A stretch of DNA of 64,000 bases from Prochlorococcus sp. AG-459-A02 (GTDB lineage Bacteria; Cyanobacteriota; Cyanobacteriia; PCC-6307; Cyanobiaceae): contig QCQW01000001.1 in the NCBI GenBank assembly GCA_003212055.1, forward strand, positions 1 to 64,000, read 5' to 3'. The notes under the pieces are model-generated. The model was not told the origin of the DNA and searched no databases. It worked only from the letters and a program-made list of their open reading frames with translations. Positions 45,947-56,827 of this stretch are shown here, in pieces (position 1 is the stretch's first letter; every line of letters starts with the position of its first letter). The position numbers and the translations under genes are program-made.

Positions 45947-47650
45947 TTAATTTAAATAATATATATTTAAAGATTTTTTCGCTCTTGTAACAGCAGTATA
46001 AAATAACCTTCTTTCAAAATTATCTCTGCAAAAGATATTTTGATTATCTTTTTTTTCTTTTACAGCATATTGATTTCTTCTATAATTTTGGGACCACAAA
46101 ATGTTTACTTTTTCAGATTCACTTCCTTGAGATTTATGAATAGTAATGGCTATTGCTGGTACAACATTTTCTAAATTAGATGGATCAATTAATGCGACAA
46201 TTTCTTCATTATTATCATTAAATTTTCTAAAAAGATATTTTCTTTTATTTTTTAAACCTATAAGTACTCCGATATCCCCATTTGACAATCCAAGTTCATT
46301 ATTATTTTTTGTACACATGATCGGAACACCCTCTTTAAGAGTTTTAAAGTCATAGGGTTTTTTTTGACCAAAAACAATTTCATTCAAATATTCAACACTC
46401 CATATTCCGGAATTTTTTTCGCATAAAATCAAGTGACTTTGTAAATCCAGAAATATCTTATCTACTAAATCTTTTTCATTAAGCAATAAATTATCAATAC
46501 TCTCATCAAATATATATTCTTTTTTACTTAAATTTGAAGTTGAAATATTTAACTGTTTTAGATGACTTGTAATCGAAAATAATAGATTTTTTGGAATATC
46601 TTTTTCTCTACTCTTTGAAAAAGTAATTTCTTTTGAATTATCATCTTTTTCTAATTCTTTTATCTTTTGATTAAGTAAAGAAAAATCATTATTAAATATT
46701 AAACTACTAATTAATGCTATATCTCCAATATTTCTATAAGTTTTTTCTAAATTTACTACACAAGATTTAATTGAACTATTATCGGAATATTCAAACAAAT
46801 AATTCCATATAGAACAGTTATTTACTGGAGACAATTGATTTTTATCTCCAACTAAAATAATTTTACAGTCCTTTGCTAGCAAATTTAAAACTGATTCAAT
46901 CAAATCGATATTAACCATTGACATTTCATCAATTATGAAAATATCAAGCTCTTTTAGTTTAAATTTCAACTTAAGAAATTTATTTTGAGAATTTAAAATC
47001 CATCTATGTAAAGTTTGAAATTCTATTTGGTCTAGAAATTTGCTAAAGGAAAGATTTTTTTTATCATTAAGAGCTTCTTTTAAACGAGCTGTAGCTTTAC
47101 CCGTTGGAGCAGACAAACCAATATTTAAAAAGTTATCAATTTGAAGGAGTTCTAGTATTAACTTTATTATTAAGGTGGTTTTACCCGTACCTGGTCCTCC
47201 TTGAAGGAAAACTAAGTTTGAATATTTAAATATATTTTTAATTTGATCAATTTTATTATCATCTTTATAAATTATTGAGTTCATTAAATTATCGGAATCT
47301 ATTTTTTTTAGAAATGAATTAATAACTCTTTCTATCTTTTTTGACCATTTTGATAAGGATAATTTTCTATTTACTAATACGAATGGAGAATGAAGGGAAC
47401 CAATCAAACCTATATTTTTTAGAACATCTATATGTTTATTAGGCCAGCCATCTTCTAATAATTTAAAGAGTATTAAACTATTATCAACATCAATAATAGT
47501 TTCACCATTTTTTTCAAACTCTAATAAAATTCTTATTACATCTTTTACGAAATTTCCATATTTTTTTTCACTAAATTTGAAAATACCTAAGATTAAATTA
47601 AATATATGATCGTATTGGAACTTTTCAATATCTGTATTAGTTTTAGTCAT
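45947..47650 (-). CDS. recD: Exodeoxyribonuclease V alpha subunit
   Basis: FLQGGPGTGKTTLIIKLILELL, DEMSMVNIDLIESVL, VGDKNQLSPV, TIHKSQGSE. Confidence 0.93.
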   Translation of the reverse strand: MTKTNTDIEKFQYDHIFNLILGIFKFSEKKYGNFVKDVIRILLEFEKNGETIIDVDNSLILFKLLEDGWPNKHIDVLKNIGLIGSLHSPFVLVNRKLSLSKWSKKIERVINSFLKKIDSDNLMNSIIYKDDNKIDQIKNIFKYSNLVFLQGGPGTGKTTLIIKLILELLQIDNFLNIGLSAPTGKATARLKEALNDKKNLSFSKFLDQIEFQTLHRWILNSQNKFLKLKFKLKELDIFIIDEMSMVNIDLIESVLNLLAKDCKIILVGDKNQLSPVNNCSIWNYLFEYSDNSSIKSCVVNLEKTYRNIGDIALISSLIFNNDFSLLNQKIKELEKDDNSKEITFSKSREKDIPKNLLFSITSHLKQLNISTSNLSKKEYIFDESIDNLLLNEKDLVDKIFLDLQSHLILCEKNSGIWSVEYLNEIVFGQKKPYDFKTLKEGVPIMCTKNNNELGLSNGDIGVLIGLKNKRKYLFRKFNDNNEEIVALIDPSNLENVVPAIAITIHKSQGSESEKVNILWSQNYRRNQYAVKEKKDNQNIFCRDNFERRLFYTAVTRAKKSLNIYYLN

Positions 47651-47651
47651 T

Positions 47652-50600
47652 CTAAAAAAGGTTATCTAAATAATTAATTCTTTTTAAAGGTGCTTTGCTA
47701 ATAAAAATACCTGGAGATATATCTTCAAACTTAGATTTTTCAAATAATTCAAAATCTGGCAATCCCTTTAAAAACAAATAAATATATCCTCCTAAATGTT
47801 TATGTGGTTGATAATTTTTAAGTCGCCACTTTAATAATCTATGCAATGCTAATAAATAAAGATGTGATTGCAATGGATAATGATGTTTAATCATTTCATT
47901 TCTCATATTTATATAGTTATAGTTTCTCGGTAAACAATCACTATTATCACTATCAGAAATAAAATTACTTTTCCAATCAATTACCCACCATTTACTATCT
48001 TCTAATTTATTTCCTACAGGAAAAACACAATCAATACATCCTGAATGAAAGCCTTTATTCATAATTTGAAGATCATTAATTTTATTTGCATATTCTTCAC
48101 CAAATTCATATTCCTGATCTAAAAAAAAGCAATTTGATATATCATTAGAATTAATATTTCTACCTTCATAAGATAGGGTTAAATCATATTTGAGTTCCTT
48201 AATTAAGTATTCATTTGGAATATCAACTAGTTTCTTATTTTGTAATTCTCTCCCTAAAGATATATTTATGATTCTTAAAATCGCATCTTTTACTTTAAAA
48301 GCCAAAGAAGTATCGATTTGATGAAAGTTCAATTCCTCAATAATTAAATCAATTAATTCTTGATTATTATCGTTTCTAAATTCAAATCTTTCTATTATTT
48401 TGTGCAGGCAAGTCCCAGCAATAGTTCCTTTTGGAAATTCACTTAAGGGATTTGGATAAGAAAAATAATTAGGATAATTCTTTGAATTCTTAAAATTAGA
48501 ATCTTTGATAATTGAAATATTATCTTCATAATCCTTATATTGATTAATGATTGCATCATTATTTTTATCTTTACGTATCCAAGAAGAATAACTTGAATAA
48601 GAAATGTATTGATCAGAATTAAATACATTAGATATTTTTTTATTAACGTTATCGATTTTCCAAAGATTATTATTCAATCGGCTAGTTTGGAACTTAGAAA
48701 AAATTTCTTTTATTTTCTCTTTTTCTATCCTGACTTCAAAAGTAGACTTATAAATATTGATATTTTCCAAATTATAAAGCAAATCATTATTTAAAATATT
48801 ATTTGTATCCTCTAAATCATTAAAAACAATAAGTTTATATTTGCTTCTTGTAAGTGCTACATAAATTAACCTCTCACTCTCTTTAAATAAATCTTCTTCT
48901 TCTATTAATTTAAATTTTTCAACCTTCGAGTAATTATTAGAAATATTAATGTATATATTTCTATCAATATTTAATTTCCAAAGAGGACCTTTAATTTTAT
49001 TTGACTTATTTGAAATAATTGAGAGATATGGACATAGGACTATTTCAAATTCGAGGCCCTTACTACTATGAATGGTAGAAAGATTTATTCCATTTTGATG
49101 ATAATAATCTCTCGCCACAAAATCTTCTCCAGTAGAAATTCTTAAAATATGATCCAACTGATTTTTATACCAGTTGAAGACTATATTGAGATCAAAATCA
49201 TTATTTATTAATTCTATTTCAACAATTTCTGAAAGTTGAAATAAATTTGAATTTAAATCTGAATCTTGAATAATCGAGGATGACTTGTAATTTATAAGTA
49301 GTTCATTAACAATATTTAAAAAACCTTTTTCTTTTAGTTCTTGGGACCAAGCAATGCATTTATTAATTAAAATTTCTAAATTATTACTAATTCCATTATC
49401 AAGTAAATCTTCTAATTTTATTTCTATAAACTTTGAAGTAGCAAGCAAAGTTATTTTTTTTAAAGATCTGGGATTTAATAAACATTCAATGAATAAAAAA
49501 AGTAAAGAACTTGCTTCTGTATCAAAAATATTTTGTTTATTTTGAATTTTGCATGGGAGGTTAAACTGATTTAATTTTTTTTTAAAATCTAGGCATTGCG
49601 AATTATTTAATGTAAGAATAGCAATTTTATTAATATCAATTTCTTTATTATTTAAAATAAAGTTAACTATGTAATGAGTTACAAGATCCTCTATATCAGT
49701 TTCTTTTTTTGAAAATTCTACAATTTCGAATACATCCTTAAATTTAAATTCAGGATTAATATTTTCATTAATTCTTGAGGTTAATCTACTATAGTTTAGT
49801 TTTGATTGTTTAAGTCCATTCTTATAGAGTTTATTAAGAACATCGATCAACTTTTTTGAGGATCTATAGTTATCTGTAAGACTAAAAACTTCGATTGCAT
49901 TAGATCTTGCATCTAAATAAGTTTCAATATCTCCACCTCTAAATTTGTAAATCGCTTGTTTTGGATCTCCTACGCAAAGTAAAAAATGATTTTTAGTATT
50001 AAAGAACTTTTTTATTAAATTCCACTGAGTAATATCAGTATCTTGGAACTCATCAATTAAGACACATTTAAATCTTTTTTGAATTTTAGATAGAATATTA
50101 CTATTACTAATTTCCGAATCTAGAAATGTATTTTCTACAGTCTTTATAAGATCATTGAAGTTGAAAATAGAAAAACTTTTCTTTAATTCAATTAATTTTA
50201 TATAAGCTAGTTGGGCAAATATTCTTACAAATTCAGTAAAAAAAGCTTCTTTTATTTTATAAATTTTATCTTGTAATAAATTAAATTTAGTAAAATCTAA
50301 TTTTAGATTATGTTTGTTAATTTCTTTAGATATATTTTCAATGTAAAAATATTTAGATAAAAGATCATCTTTAGAAATATCATATATAAAATCAACCACA
50401 TTTTTAGAATTAAGCCTTTTGTTAATCTCTTCAATCCAACAATTTATTTGAGTAAACTTATCATTTCTTGGTTTTGCAGAATATATTTGACTTTTTCCAC
50501 CACTCTCCTTAATTAATTTTCCCAACTCTATGAGTTGTAAAAATAATTCCTTACCTTTCTTATTCCATTCAAAACAAAACTCGCTCCAATTTAAATAAAA

Positions 50601-51278
50601 AAATTCATTAAAATAATTATTTAAATCAATAATCTTATATTTATTATTTATTTGAAATTTACAGATATTTTCTTGATCTATATTTTTTAACATTTCTACA
50701 AAAAATGACTTATTGATCCTACTTCCAAATCTAGAACTTATTTTTTTTTGGTTGACTGCTGAAATAAGCTCAGGATTAAGATTTAGGAAATCATCAATCC
50801 ACAAATTATCTATTACATCTTTATACAAATTATCTATATTATTTTCAATGCATCGATCTTGATTTACCCCTATTTCAATACTATATTCATCAATAATATT
50901 ATTGCAAAAAGAATGGAATGTAGTTACTTGTAATTTATAAATTTCATTAACAAAATTATCAATTTCAGATATAATTTTTTCCTTAGATTTTTCCTTCTCC
51001 TTAAACTCTAGATACCAATCTTTAAGAGTATTATCTATCTTACTTTCATTATGATTTTGCAAATATAATTTTAAGTTCCGAAATCTCAAAAGTATTTTAT
51101 CTCGTAATTCAGAACACGTATTTTTTGTAAAACTTAATAAGAGTATCTCATCTGGTTTAATTTTTTTCTCCAGAACATTTCTTAAAACTAAATGAGCCAA
51201 AGTGAAACTTTTGCCAGTTCCTGCACTTGCTTCTACTAATTTAAATTTATTGTCTAATTTAATTTGATTAATATCCAT
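47652..51278 (-). CDS. recB: Exodeoxyribonuclease V beta subunit (UvrD-like helicase plus RecB nuclease)
   Basis: VEASAGTGKSFTLAHLVLRNVLE, VGDPKQAIYKFRGGDIETYL, STIHSSKGLEFEIV, nuclease motif CIDCVFPV...WVIDWKSNFI. Confidence 0.94.
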   Translation of the reverse strand: MDINQIKLDNKFKLVEASAGTGKSFTLAHLVLRNVLEKKIKPDEILLLSFTKNTCSELRDKILLRFRNLKLYLQNHNESKIDNTLKDWYLEFKEKEKSKEKIISEIDNFVNEIYKLQVTTFHSFCNNIIDEYSIEIGVNQDRCIENNIDNLYKDVIDNLWIDDFLNLNPELISAVNQKKISSRFGSRINKSFFVEMLKNIDQENICKFQINNKYKIIDLNNYFNEFFYLNWSEFCFEWNKKGKELFLQLIELGKLIKESGGKSQIYSAKPRNDKFTQINCWIEEINKRLNSKNVVDFIYDISKDDLLSKYFYIENISKEINKHNLKLDFTKFNLLQDKIYKIKEAFFTEFVRIFAQLAYIKLIELKKSFSIFNFNDLIKTVENTFLDSEISNSNILSKIQKRFKCVLIDEFQDTDITQWNLIKKFFNTKNHFLLCVGDPKQAIYKFRGGDIETYLDARSNAIEVFSLTDNYRSSKKLIDVLNKLYKNGLKQSKLNYSRLTSRINENINPEFKFKDVFEIVEFSKKETDIEDLVTHYIVNFILNNKEIDINKIAILTLNNSQCLDFKKKLNQFNLPCKIQNKQNIFDTEASSLLFLFIECLLNPRSLKKITLLATSKFIEIKLEDLLDNGISNNLEILINKCIAWSQELKEKGFLNIVNELLINYKSSSIIQDSDLNSNLFQLSEIVEIELINNDFDLNIVFNWYKNQLDHILRISTGEDFVARDYYHQNGINLSTIHSSKGLEFEIVLCPYLSIISNKSNKIKGPLWKLNIDRNIYINISNNYSKVEKFKLIEEEDLFKESERLIYVALTRSKYKLIVFNDLEDTNNILNNDLLYNLENINIYKSTFEVRIEKEKIKEIFSKFQTSRLNNNLWKIDNVNKKISNVFNSDQYISYSSYSSWIRKDKNNDAIINQYKDYEDNISIIKDSNFKNSKNYPNYFSYPNPLSEFPKGTIAGTCLHKIIERFEFRNDNNQELIDLIIEELNFHQIDTSLAFKVKDAILRIINISLGRELQNKKLVDIPNEYLIKELKYDLTLSYEGRNINSNDISNCFFLDQEYEFGEEYANKINDLQIMNKGFHSGCIDCVFPVGNKLEDSKWWVIDWKSNFISDSDNSDCLPRNYNYINMRNEMIKHHYPLQSHLYLLALHRLLKWRLKNYQPHKHLGGYIYLFLKGLPDFELFEKSKFEDISPGIFISKAPLKRINYLDNLF

Positions 51279-51290
51279 ATCTTTATTAAA

Positions 51291-51764
51291 TTAATATTTG
51301 ACCTCATTTTGATAAAGTATGTAATTCTTAAATTTATTTTTTAAATATTGCTCTTCTAAAGCAATCTTAAATTTAATTATTAAAATTAAACCTGTTGATA
51401 AAAATAAATAATAAATAGATAACTTTGTTATAAAAACCCCAAAGGAAATAAATATTAAAGAATAGTACATTGGATGACGCGTAAATCGATAAATACCTTT
51501 ATTAACAAGATTGCTATTTTTTAAAGGTCTTGGGAAAGGGGATAAATTTCTTCCTAAGTCTTTAATTGCGACTAACAATATTATGAAAGAAAATATGATA
51601 ATTAGAAAACCCACAAAATAAGAAAAAGGAGTTACTTGTATTATTTGTTTTTCTGGAATAAATTTCCATTTAAAAAAATGGAGACTAATAATAAAGAACT
51701 GTAAAAAAACAAGGATTATTTCATAAGCAGCTTTAAAAAAAATTTTTAACTGTAATTTTGCCAT
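51291..51764 (-). CDS. Isoprenylcysteine carboxyl methyltransferase-like / NnrU-like membrane protein
   Basis: Multi-TM; LVNKGIYRFTRHPMYYSLIFISFGV signature. Confidence 0.8.
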   Translation of the reverse strand: MAKLQLKIFFKAAYEIILVFLQFFIISLHFFKWKFIPEKQIIQVTPFSYFVGFLIIIFSFIILLVAIKDLGRNLSPFPRPLKNSNLVNKGIYRFTRHPMYYSLIFISFGVFITKLSIYYLFLSTGLILIIKFKIALEEQYLKNKFKNYILYQNEVKY

Positions 51765-51767
51765 TAA

Positions 51768-54700
51768 TTATTTTCTTAATGCTTCAATAAGAGGACCATA
51801 TAATTTGAATGATAATTTATCAAAATTATTATTTCCCAGAAAGAAGTCTGGTTCTTTTTTATTTCCAAAACATAATTTCATTTCGATATTATCTCTTTCT
51901 CCTTTAGAAAAAGTTTTATTACCAATCCATTTATCGGTAAAAGCTTTTTTCTCATTTTTTGATTTTATTTTTGCTTCTACATATTTATAAGTACTTTCTG
52001 GAGGTAGAGGTAAACATTTTTCAGAATAATTTTTAAAAACATTTATGTATTCCTCCAAAATTAAATTTGACTCGATTGCTCCCGGTGATTGAATAATTTG
52101 CGATTTATAATTATTTTCTGTTCTAAAAATTACTTTAGTCTTTTTTATATTCTTATTTAAAGAAGAAATGAAGAGCGATTTGATCCAAGCCTCTATCAAA
52201 CGACTTAAACTTAGTTTCGCATGAATCAATTCAATTACGGTGTCATCCGCTATGAAATATTCTTCTTTATTTGAATTTAATTTAACATAAATTCTATTAA
52301 TCTTATTATGTTGACTCAAACTTTTAGATAGACTTTCTAATAAATATTTGATTTCTTTTTCTTTTGTAAAAATACTATTATTTGGAATAATAATCCCATT
52401 TTCAACCAATTGATCATTAATGTTCAATTTTTTTAAATCATCAATAACATTATGGTTATCAATCTCTAACTCCTGGATTATTTTTGTAATTATTTGCGAC
52501 TTCTGCAGATTACTTACATACTCCTCATCTGGATGATGAATAAATATTTGCTTTGGAGAAATATTTTTTTTATTTAACCAATATTTTTGTGGAGTCTTGA
52601 ACCAATAAATCAGTTCTGATAATTTACAATTTTTAATATCAGATTTTTTTTCAATCCAATCTATATCTTCTACTAAAGAATAATTACTTTTAATTATCTT
52701 AGAACTATCAATATCAATTATTTCTTTTTTATTTAAATCAAAATCTCTTATTATTTGTTCTCTTTTGACTTGTTTTAAAAAACTATCAAAAAAAGAAATT
52801 AACTCTTTTATGGGAAATGAAACATCTAATTTTTTATTGTTTTTGTCATTCTTTACCCAAGAAACTATAAATTTATCTCTACAAGCAATTAACAACTCAA
52901 GAAATAAATATTTCTCTCTTTCAAAAACTGATGGATCGCCAAGGTGATATTTATTATTTAATAAATTAATACTTTCATTCTTTGATAATTTTGGATAATA
53001 AACACTATTCATATCTATTAAGAAGATAACCTTATGAGGTATGTGCCTTGCATTCTCAATATCACTTACAAGGATCTTGTTGGTACGAGATTTGCTTTGA
53101 TATTTAGCTTCATTTATACAAGAAATTAATATCTCTCTAAAAACATTTAACAAAATAAGATCATCAGGTATTAAAGGTATTGAGTAATTATCAAGAATTC
53201 TATTTATTTCACTTATTTCTAAATTAAAATTTCCATTAGAATCATAAATATTTTTTAATACAAACTTTATCTTTTCAACCCAAGTTGAATAAGAAAAAGC
53301 TCCCCTTAGTAAATTAATATATTTTTTAAAATCAAGTAATAATTTAACCCATTTATTCAAATCCAAACTTATATTTTTCAAACTAAATGGTTTTAAAGTA
53401 AAATTATTTAAATTTTCTTCTTTGTCATAAATTAAGCCTAAAGTTATTCTATTTATGCACCAGTCTAGAGTATTTTTTTCTTCGCCTAATCTTTCATTAG
53501 CATCTAATCCCCAATGAAAACCAACTTGTGTAAGCAAGGAAATAATTTCATCCTTCTCAGTAATATCAAAATCAAAAATGTTCTGAGTTACTTTTTTAGA
53601 AAGAATATAATCTATTTTTCCAAGTGTAATTTTCTCATTTGCTATTTCAGTGATGTCAATTAAAAATTTATAAATGTCTGGAGAATCATAATTATCATCA
53701 TCAATAAAAAAATAAGGTATCTTTTCACCATTAATTAACTCATTATTGAAGATATATTTTAGATAAGGTTTGATTTGATTAGTTTGTGGAGATAAAACAG
53801 CAATATCACCATATTTAATACTCTCGCAAGAATTTATTATTTCTATAATCTTATTTCTTATATATTCTAATTGACTATTCTGATTAAAATGCTCACGAAG
53901 TAATATTGAATCATCCCTTTCATTTACAATAAAATCATTACCATTATTATCAATTAGTCTTTTTTGTATTTGATTAAGAAAAGGAATATCTTTCTTCTCA
54001 TGAAAATTAGCTGTTGGATCAATATATATTAAATTATTTTTTAAATTTATACCTTCTTTATAAATATTTTCCTCAATTAATTTATGAAAGTTTGCTCCAA
54101 ACTTACCAAATATTTTCTCTATATTTGTATTGTTTAAATTCAATTTACTTTTAAAATTATCAAATTCCAACTCACCTTCAAGAAAATTTATTCTATTCCA
54201 TAAATCATCTCCTGGAGATAATAAATATAAATTTACCTTAGTAAATTTTGAAAGTTCTGAATAAAAGTTAATATGCAGTTTAGATAAGTTATTATCAGAA
54301 ATAATATAAATTTGATTTGGTACTTGAAATTGGAGGTTTTTAACTTTTGTTAAATGCTTTATTAATTTAATCATGTATAAACATGAAGGCTTTTCAGATA
54401 TCTTTTTCTCTAATAATTTATATAAAATAGGTTGCCAATATTGATCTGAATTTAAATTTTTGAATAGATTAAGTGAATTAATTTCATATCTATTCCATTC
54501 AGCAATCATTTCAGGTCTAAAAATTAGATAATCAATAAAATTATTCGCGATCTTTTTTGTAAGGTTATATAAGTCTCCATCAATTGTTTTTTCATTATCC
54601 AAATATTTATTAATCCAATTTTTAAGTGGAAATGATTCTTTAAAGCTATTTAATTCTTCTAATGAATCAATAATGCCCCATTTAATTGACTCAAAATTCC

Positions 54701-54950
54701 ATAAACCCATATCAATTCCGGGGAAAAAATTTGTCAATAACGATTCCGTGAAATTTGATATTGTCTTAAATTCATAAAGAGCACTTATTTTGTTTTTTAT
54801 AGTTATTTGTTCACTTAACCACTTCCCCAAAAAATAATTAGGAACAGCAATTTCTAAATTATCAGTTATGAGAGGAGGACATATTTTTAATTCTTCTGCC
54901 AACAGCTCACTAATCACTTCAATTTTGTTTGACTTATATAGATTGAGCAA
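51768..54950 (-). CDS. recC: Exodeoxyribonuclease V gamma subunit
   Basis: LAVPNYFLGKWL-like N-terminus, IAVLSPQTNQIKPYLKYIF, RHIPHKVIFLIDMN; operon position with recB/recD. Confidence 0.88.
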   Translation of the reverse strand: MLNLYKSNKIEVISELLAEELKICPPLITDNLEIAVPNYFLGKWLSEQITIKNKISALYEFKTISNFTESLLTNFFPGIDMGLWNFESIKWGIIDSLEELNSFKESFPLKNWINKYLDNEKTIDGDLYNLTKKIANNFIDYLIFRPEMIAEWNRYEINSLNLFKNLNSDQYWQPILYKLLEKKISEKPSCLYMIKLIKHLTKVKNLQFQVPNQIYIISDNNLSKLHINFYSELSKFTKVNLYLLSPGDDLWNRINFLEGELEFDNFKSKLNLNNTNIEKIFGKFGANFHKLIEENIYKEGINLKNNLIYIDPTANFHEKKDIPFLNQIQKRLIDNNGNDFIVNERDDSILLREHFNQNSQLEYIRNKIIEIINSCESIKYGDIAVLSPQTNQIKPYLKYIFNNELINGEKIPYFFIDDDNYDSPDIYKFLIDITEIANEKITLGKIDYILSKKVTQNIFDFDITEKDEIISLLTQVGFHWGLDANERLGEEKNTLDWCINRITLGLIYDKEENLNNFTLKPFSLKNISLDLNKWVKLLLDFKKYINLLRGAFSYSTWVEKIKFVLKNIYDSNGNFNLEISEINRILDNYSIPLIPDDLILLNVFREILISCINEAKYQSKSRTNKILVSDIENARHIPHKVIFLIDMNSVYYPKLSKNESINLLNNKYHLGDPSVFEREKYLFLELLIACRDKFIVSWVKNDKNNKKLDVSFPIKELISFFDSFLKQVKREQIIRDFDLNKKEIIDIDSSKIIKSNYSLVEDIDWIEKKSDIKNCKLSELIYWFKTPQKYWLNKKNISPKQIFIHHPDEEYVSNLQKSQIITKIIQELEIDNHNVIDDLKKLNINDQLVENGIIIPNNSIFTKEKEIKYLLESLSKSLSQHNKINRIYVKLNSNKEEYFIADDTVIELIHAKLSLSRLIEAWIKSLFISSLNKNIKKTKVIFRTENNYKSQIIQSPGAIESNLILEEYINVFKNYSEKCLPLPPESTYKYVEAKIKSKNEKKAFTDKWIGNKTFSKGERDNIEMKLCFGNKKEPDFFLGNNNFDKLSFKLYGPLIEALRK

Positions 54951-54967
54951 TTTACTGGTTGATTATA

Positions 54968-55285
54968 TTACTCAACTTTAAATGGATCAGTTATTTCTGC
55001 ATTAGGAAATTCGAATTCCCCAACAGCAACAAACTCTAAACGCAGCTTTAAGAAAGTTATAAATTTTTTATCCGTAGATAAAATAGCTGCTGGAGGAGAG
55101 GGAATCTTTGCTTTTAGATCAACAAACTGGGTGGTTTGCAAAAATGATGGATTTTTTAAAAGCCAAAAATCTATTTCTTTATTATTTTCTTTGTAGTTCC
55201 TCATCCTCTCTTTCAAAATCTCCTCAATTGGTTCTTCTACAATTAAAAACTTTTCACTTGCTGCGACGAAAAAATATGTTGTCAT
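54968..55285 (-). CDS. ycf54: Ycf54 family protein (Mg-protoporphyrin monomethyl ester cyclase accessory)
   Basis: TTYFFVAASEKFLIVEEPIEEILKERMRNYKENNKEIDFWLLKNPSFL. Confidence 0.88.
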   Translation of the reverse strand: MTTYFFVAASEKFLIVEEPIEEILKERMRNYKENNKEIDFWLLKNPSFLQTTQFVDLKAKIPSPPAAILSTDKKFITFLKLRLEFVAVGEFEFPNAEITDPFKVE

Positions 55286-55293
55286 TTTGAAAT

Positions 55294-56010
55294 TTAATTT
55301 GATGTAATAAGGGACTTCATTTCACGCACAGACTTTTCTAATCCTATCGCTAAAGCCCTTGCAACAATACTATGACCTATGTTTAACTCATTCATATTGT
55401 TAATTGATGCAATTTTTTTTACATTATTATAGTTAAGGCCATGACCAGCATTAACAACTAATCCAAGGTCATTTGCTAAATGTGTAGACTCTATAATCCT
55501 TTGGAGCTCTTTATGTTGTTCAGATCCCGATAGTTCAGCATATTTTCCAGTATGTAATTCTATGAAATCAAAACCTATTTCTTTGGAATAATTTATCTGT
55601 TCACCAAGAGGGTCAATAAATGCACTTACTTCTATGTTTGAATCCTTTAAATTCCCAACAGCCTTCTTAAGGTATTGCACATTACTTTTTAAATCCAACC
55701 CCCCTTCAGTAGTAACCTCCTTTCTTTTCTCGGGTACAAGCGTTACATAATCGGGAAGAATTTTTTTGGCAATTTCTAACATTTCTTCTGTAGCAGCCAT
55801 CTCTAAATTGAGTTTTGTTTTTATAGTCTCTTTCAGAAGGAATACGTCCCTATCTTGTATATGTCTTCTATCTTCTCTTAGATGCACTGTTATGGAATCT
55901 GCTCCTCCTAATTCAGCCAAAAAAGCAAATTGCACAGGGTCAGGCTCGACAGTTTTCCTTGCTTGCCTTACATTTGCAATATGATCAATGTTTACTCCTA
56001 AAGTAGCCAT
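55294..56010 (-). CDS. pdxJ: Pyridoxine 5'-phosphate synthase; start corrected from ORF track (56148) to the internal ATG at 56010
   Basis: MATLGVNIDHIANVRQARKTVEPDPVQFAFLAELGGADSITVHLREDRRHIQDRDV; the upstream 46 codons look non-homologous. Confidence 0.95.
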   Translation of the reverse strand: MATLGVNIDHIANVRQARKTVEPDPVQFAFLAELGGADSITVHLREDRRHIQDRDVFLLKETIKTKLNLEMAATEEMLEIAKKILPDYVTLVPEKRKEVTTEGGLDLKSNVQYLKKAVGNLKDSNIEVSAFIDPLGEQINYSKEIGFDFIELHTGKYAELSGSEQHKELQRIIESTHLANDLGLVVNAGHGLNYNNVKKIASINNMNELNIGHSIVARALAIGLEKSVREMKSLITSN

Positions 56011-56110
56011 AATTTTGAAAATCTTAGTTTCTAGACAATCCACTAACCGCCCAATAATAGCTAATAAAAAAAGGCAACCACTTAAATTATTAATATATAG
56101 TAAATAGAAC

Positions 56111-56785
56111 TTGAAGAAGAATTCCTTAAATATTTGGCATAAAATCAACCCTGTATTGGGATTTATTGCAATGTTCGTTACTCAGGACGTTGTTTTGAGA
56201 TTCTTTTTTAGAAAAAAGAAAATATTAAAAAATGGTTTTTCGATTCCCATAAATTCCTCTATCATTTTGGCTCCCACCCACAGATCAAGATGGGACGGCT
56301 TAATACTCACAATGGCAATGGGTAGAAGGGTAACAAAAAAGGATTGTAGATTTATGGTTACTAAATCTGAAATGAGAGGAATACAAGGTTGGTTTTTAAA
56401 AAGACTTGGATGTTTTTCAATAAATCAATTATCGCCATCTCTCTCAGCTTTAAGATATGCGATTGATCTTATAGAAAAAGAAGAACAACTAGTTGTTTTC
56501 CCCGAAGGAAAGATTAATAGATATGGAAAAAAATTAGTTCTCAAAGAAGGACTATATAGATTAGCTAGATTAGCTACCAAAAAAACAACTTCTATTACTA
56601 TTATTCCAATTGGAATTGCTTACAGCAAAATACCTCCGAACTTTAGGGGCGAATTTTGTTTATCCTTTGGAAAACCAATACCAATTCATGATTACTCAAA
56701 CTTTACTATCAAAGACTTTAATAAATTTCTAAATGAAAAAATGACTAAAGAGGAAGAAAAAGCATTAAAAAATGTAGGTAGATGA
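56111..56785 (+). CDS. plsC: 1-acyl-sn-glycerol-3-phosphate acyltransferase family
   Basis: APTHRSRWDGLIL acyltransferase motif (variant HX4D), VVFPEGKINRYGK; TTG start. Confidence 0.88.
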   Translation: MKKNSLNIWHKINPVLGFIAMFVTQDVVLRFFFRKKKILKNGFSIPINSSIILAPTHRSRWDGLILTMAMGRRVTKKDCRFMVTKSEMRGIQGWFLKRLGCFSINQLSPSLSALRYAIDLIEKEEQLVVFPEGKINRYGKKLVLKEGLYRLARLATKKTTSITIIPIGIAYSKIPPNFRGEFCLSFGKPIPIHDYSNFTIKDFNKFLNEKMTKEEEKALKNVGR

Positions 56786-56827
56786 ATCTCCAATAAGTTA
56801 CTATGAGTTTTAATAATTTAAAAGAAA

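Noticed and set aside
56011-56148. N-terminal 46-codon extension of pdxJ in the ORF track
   Set aside because: PdxJ proteins start at MATLGVNIDHIANVRQ; the extension overlaps the divergent plsC start region and looks like a random AT-rich translation.
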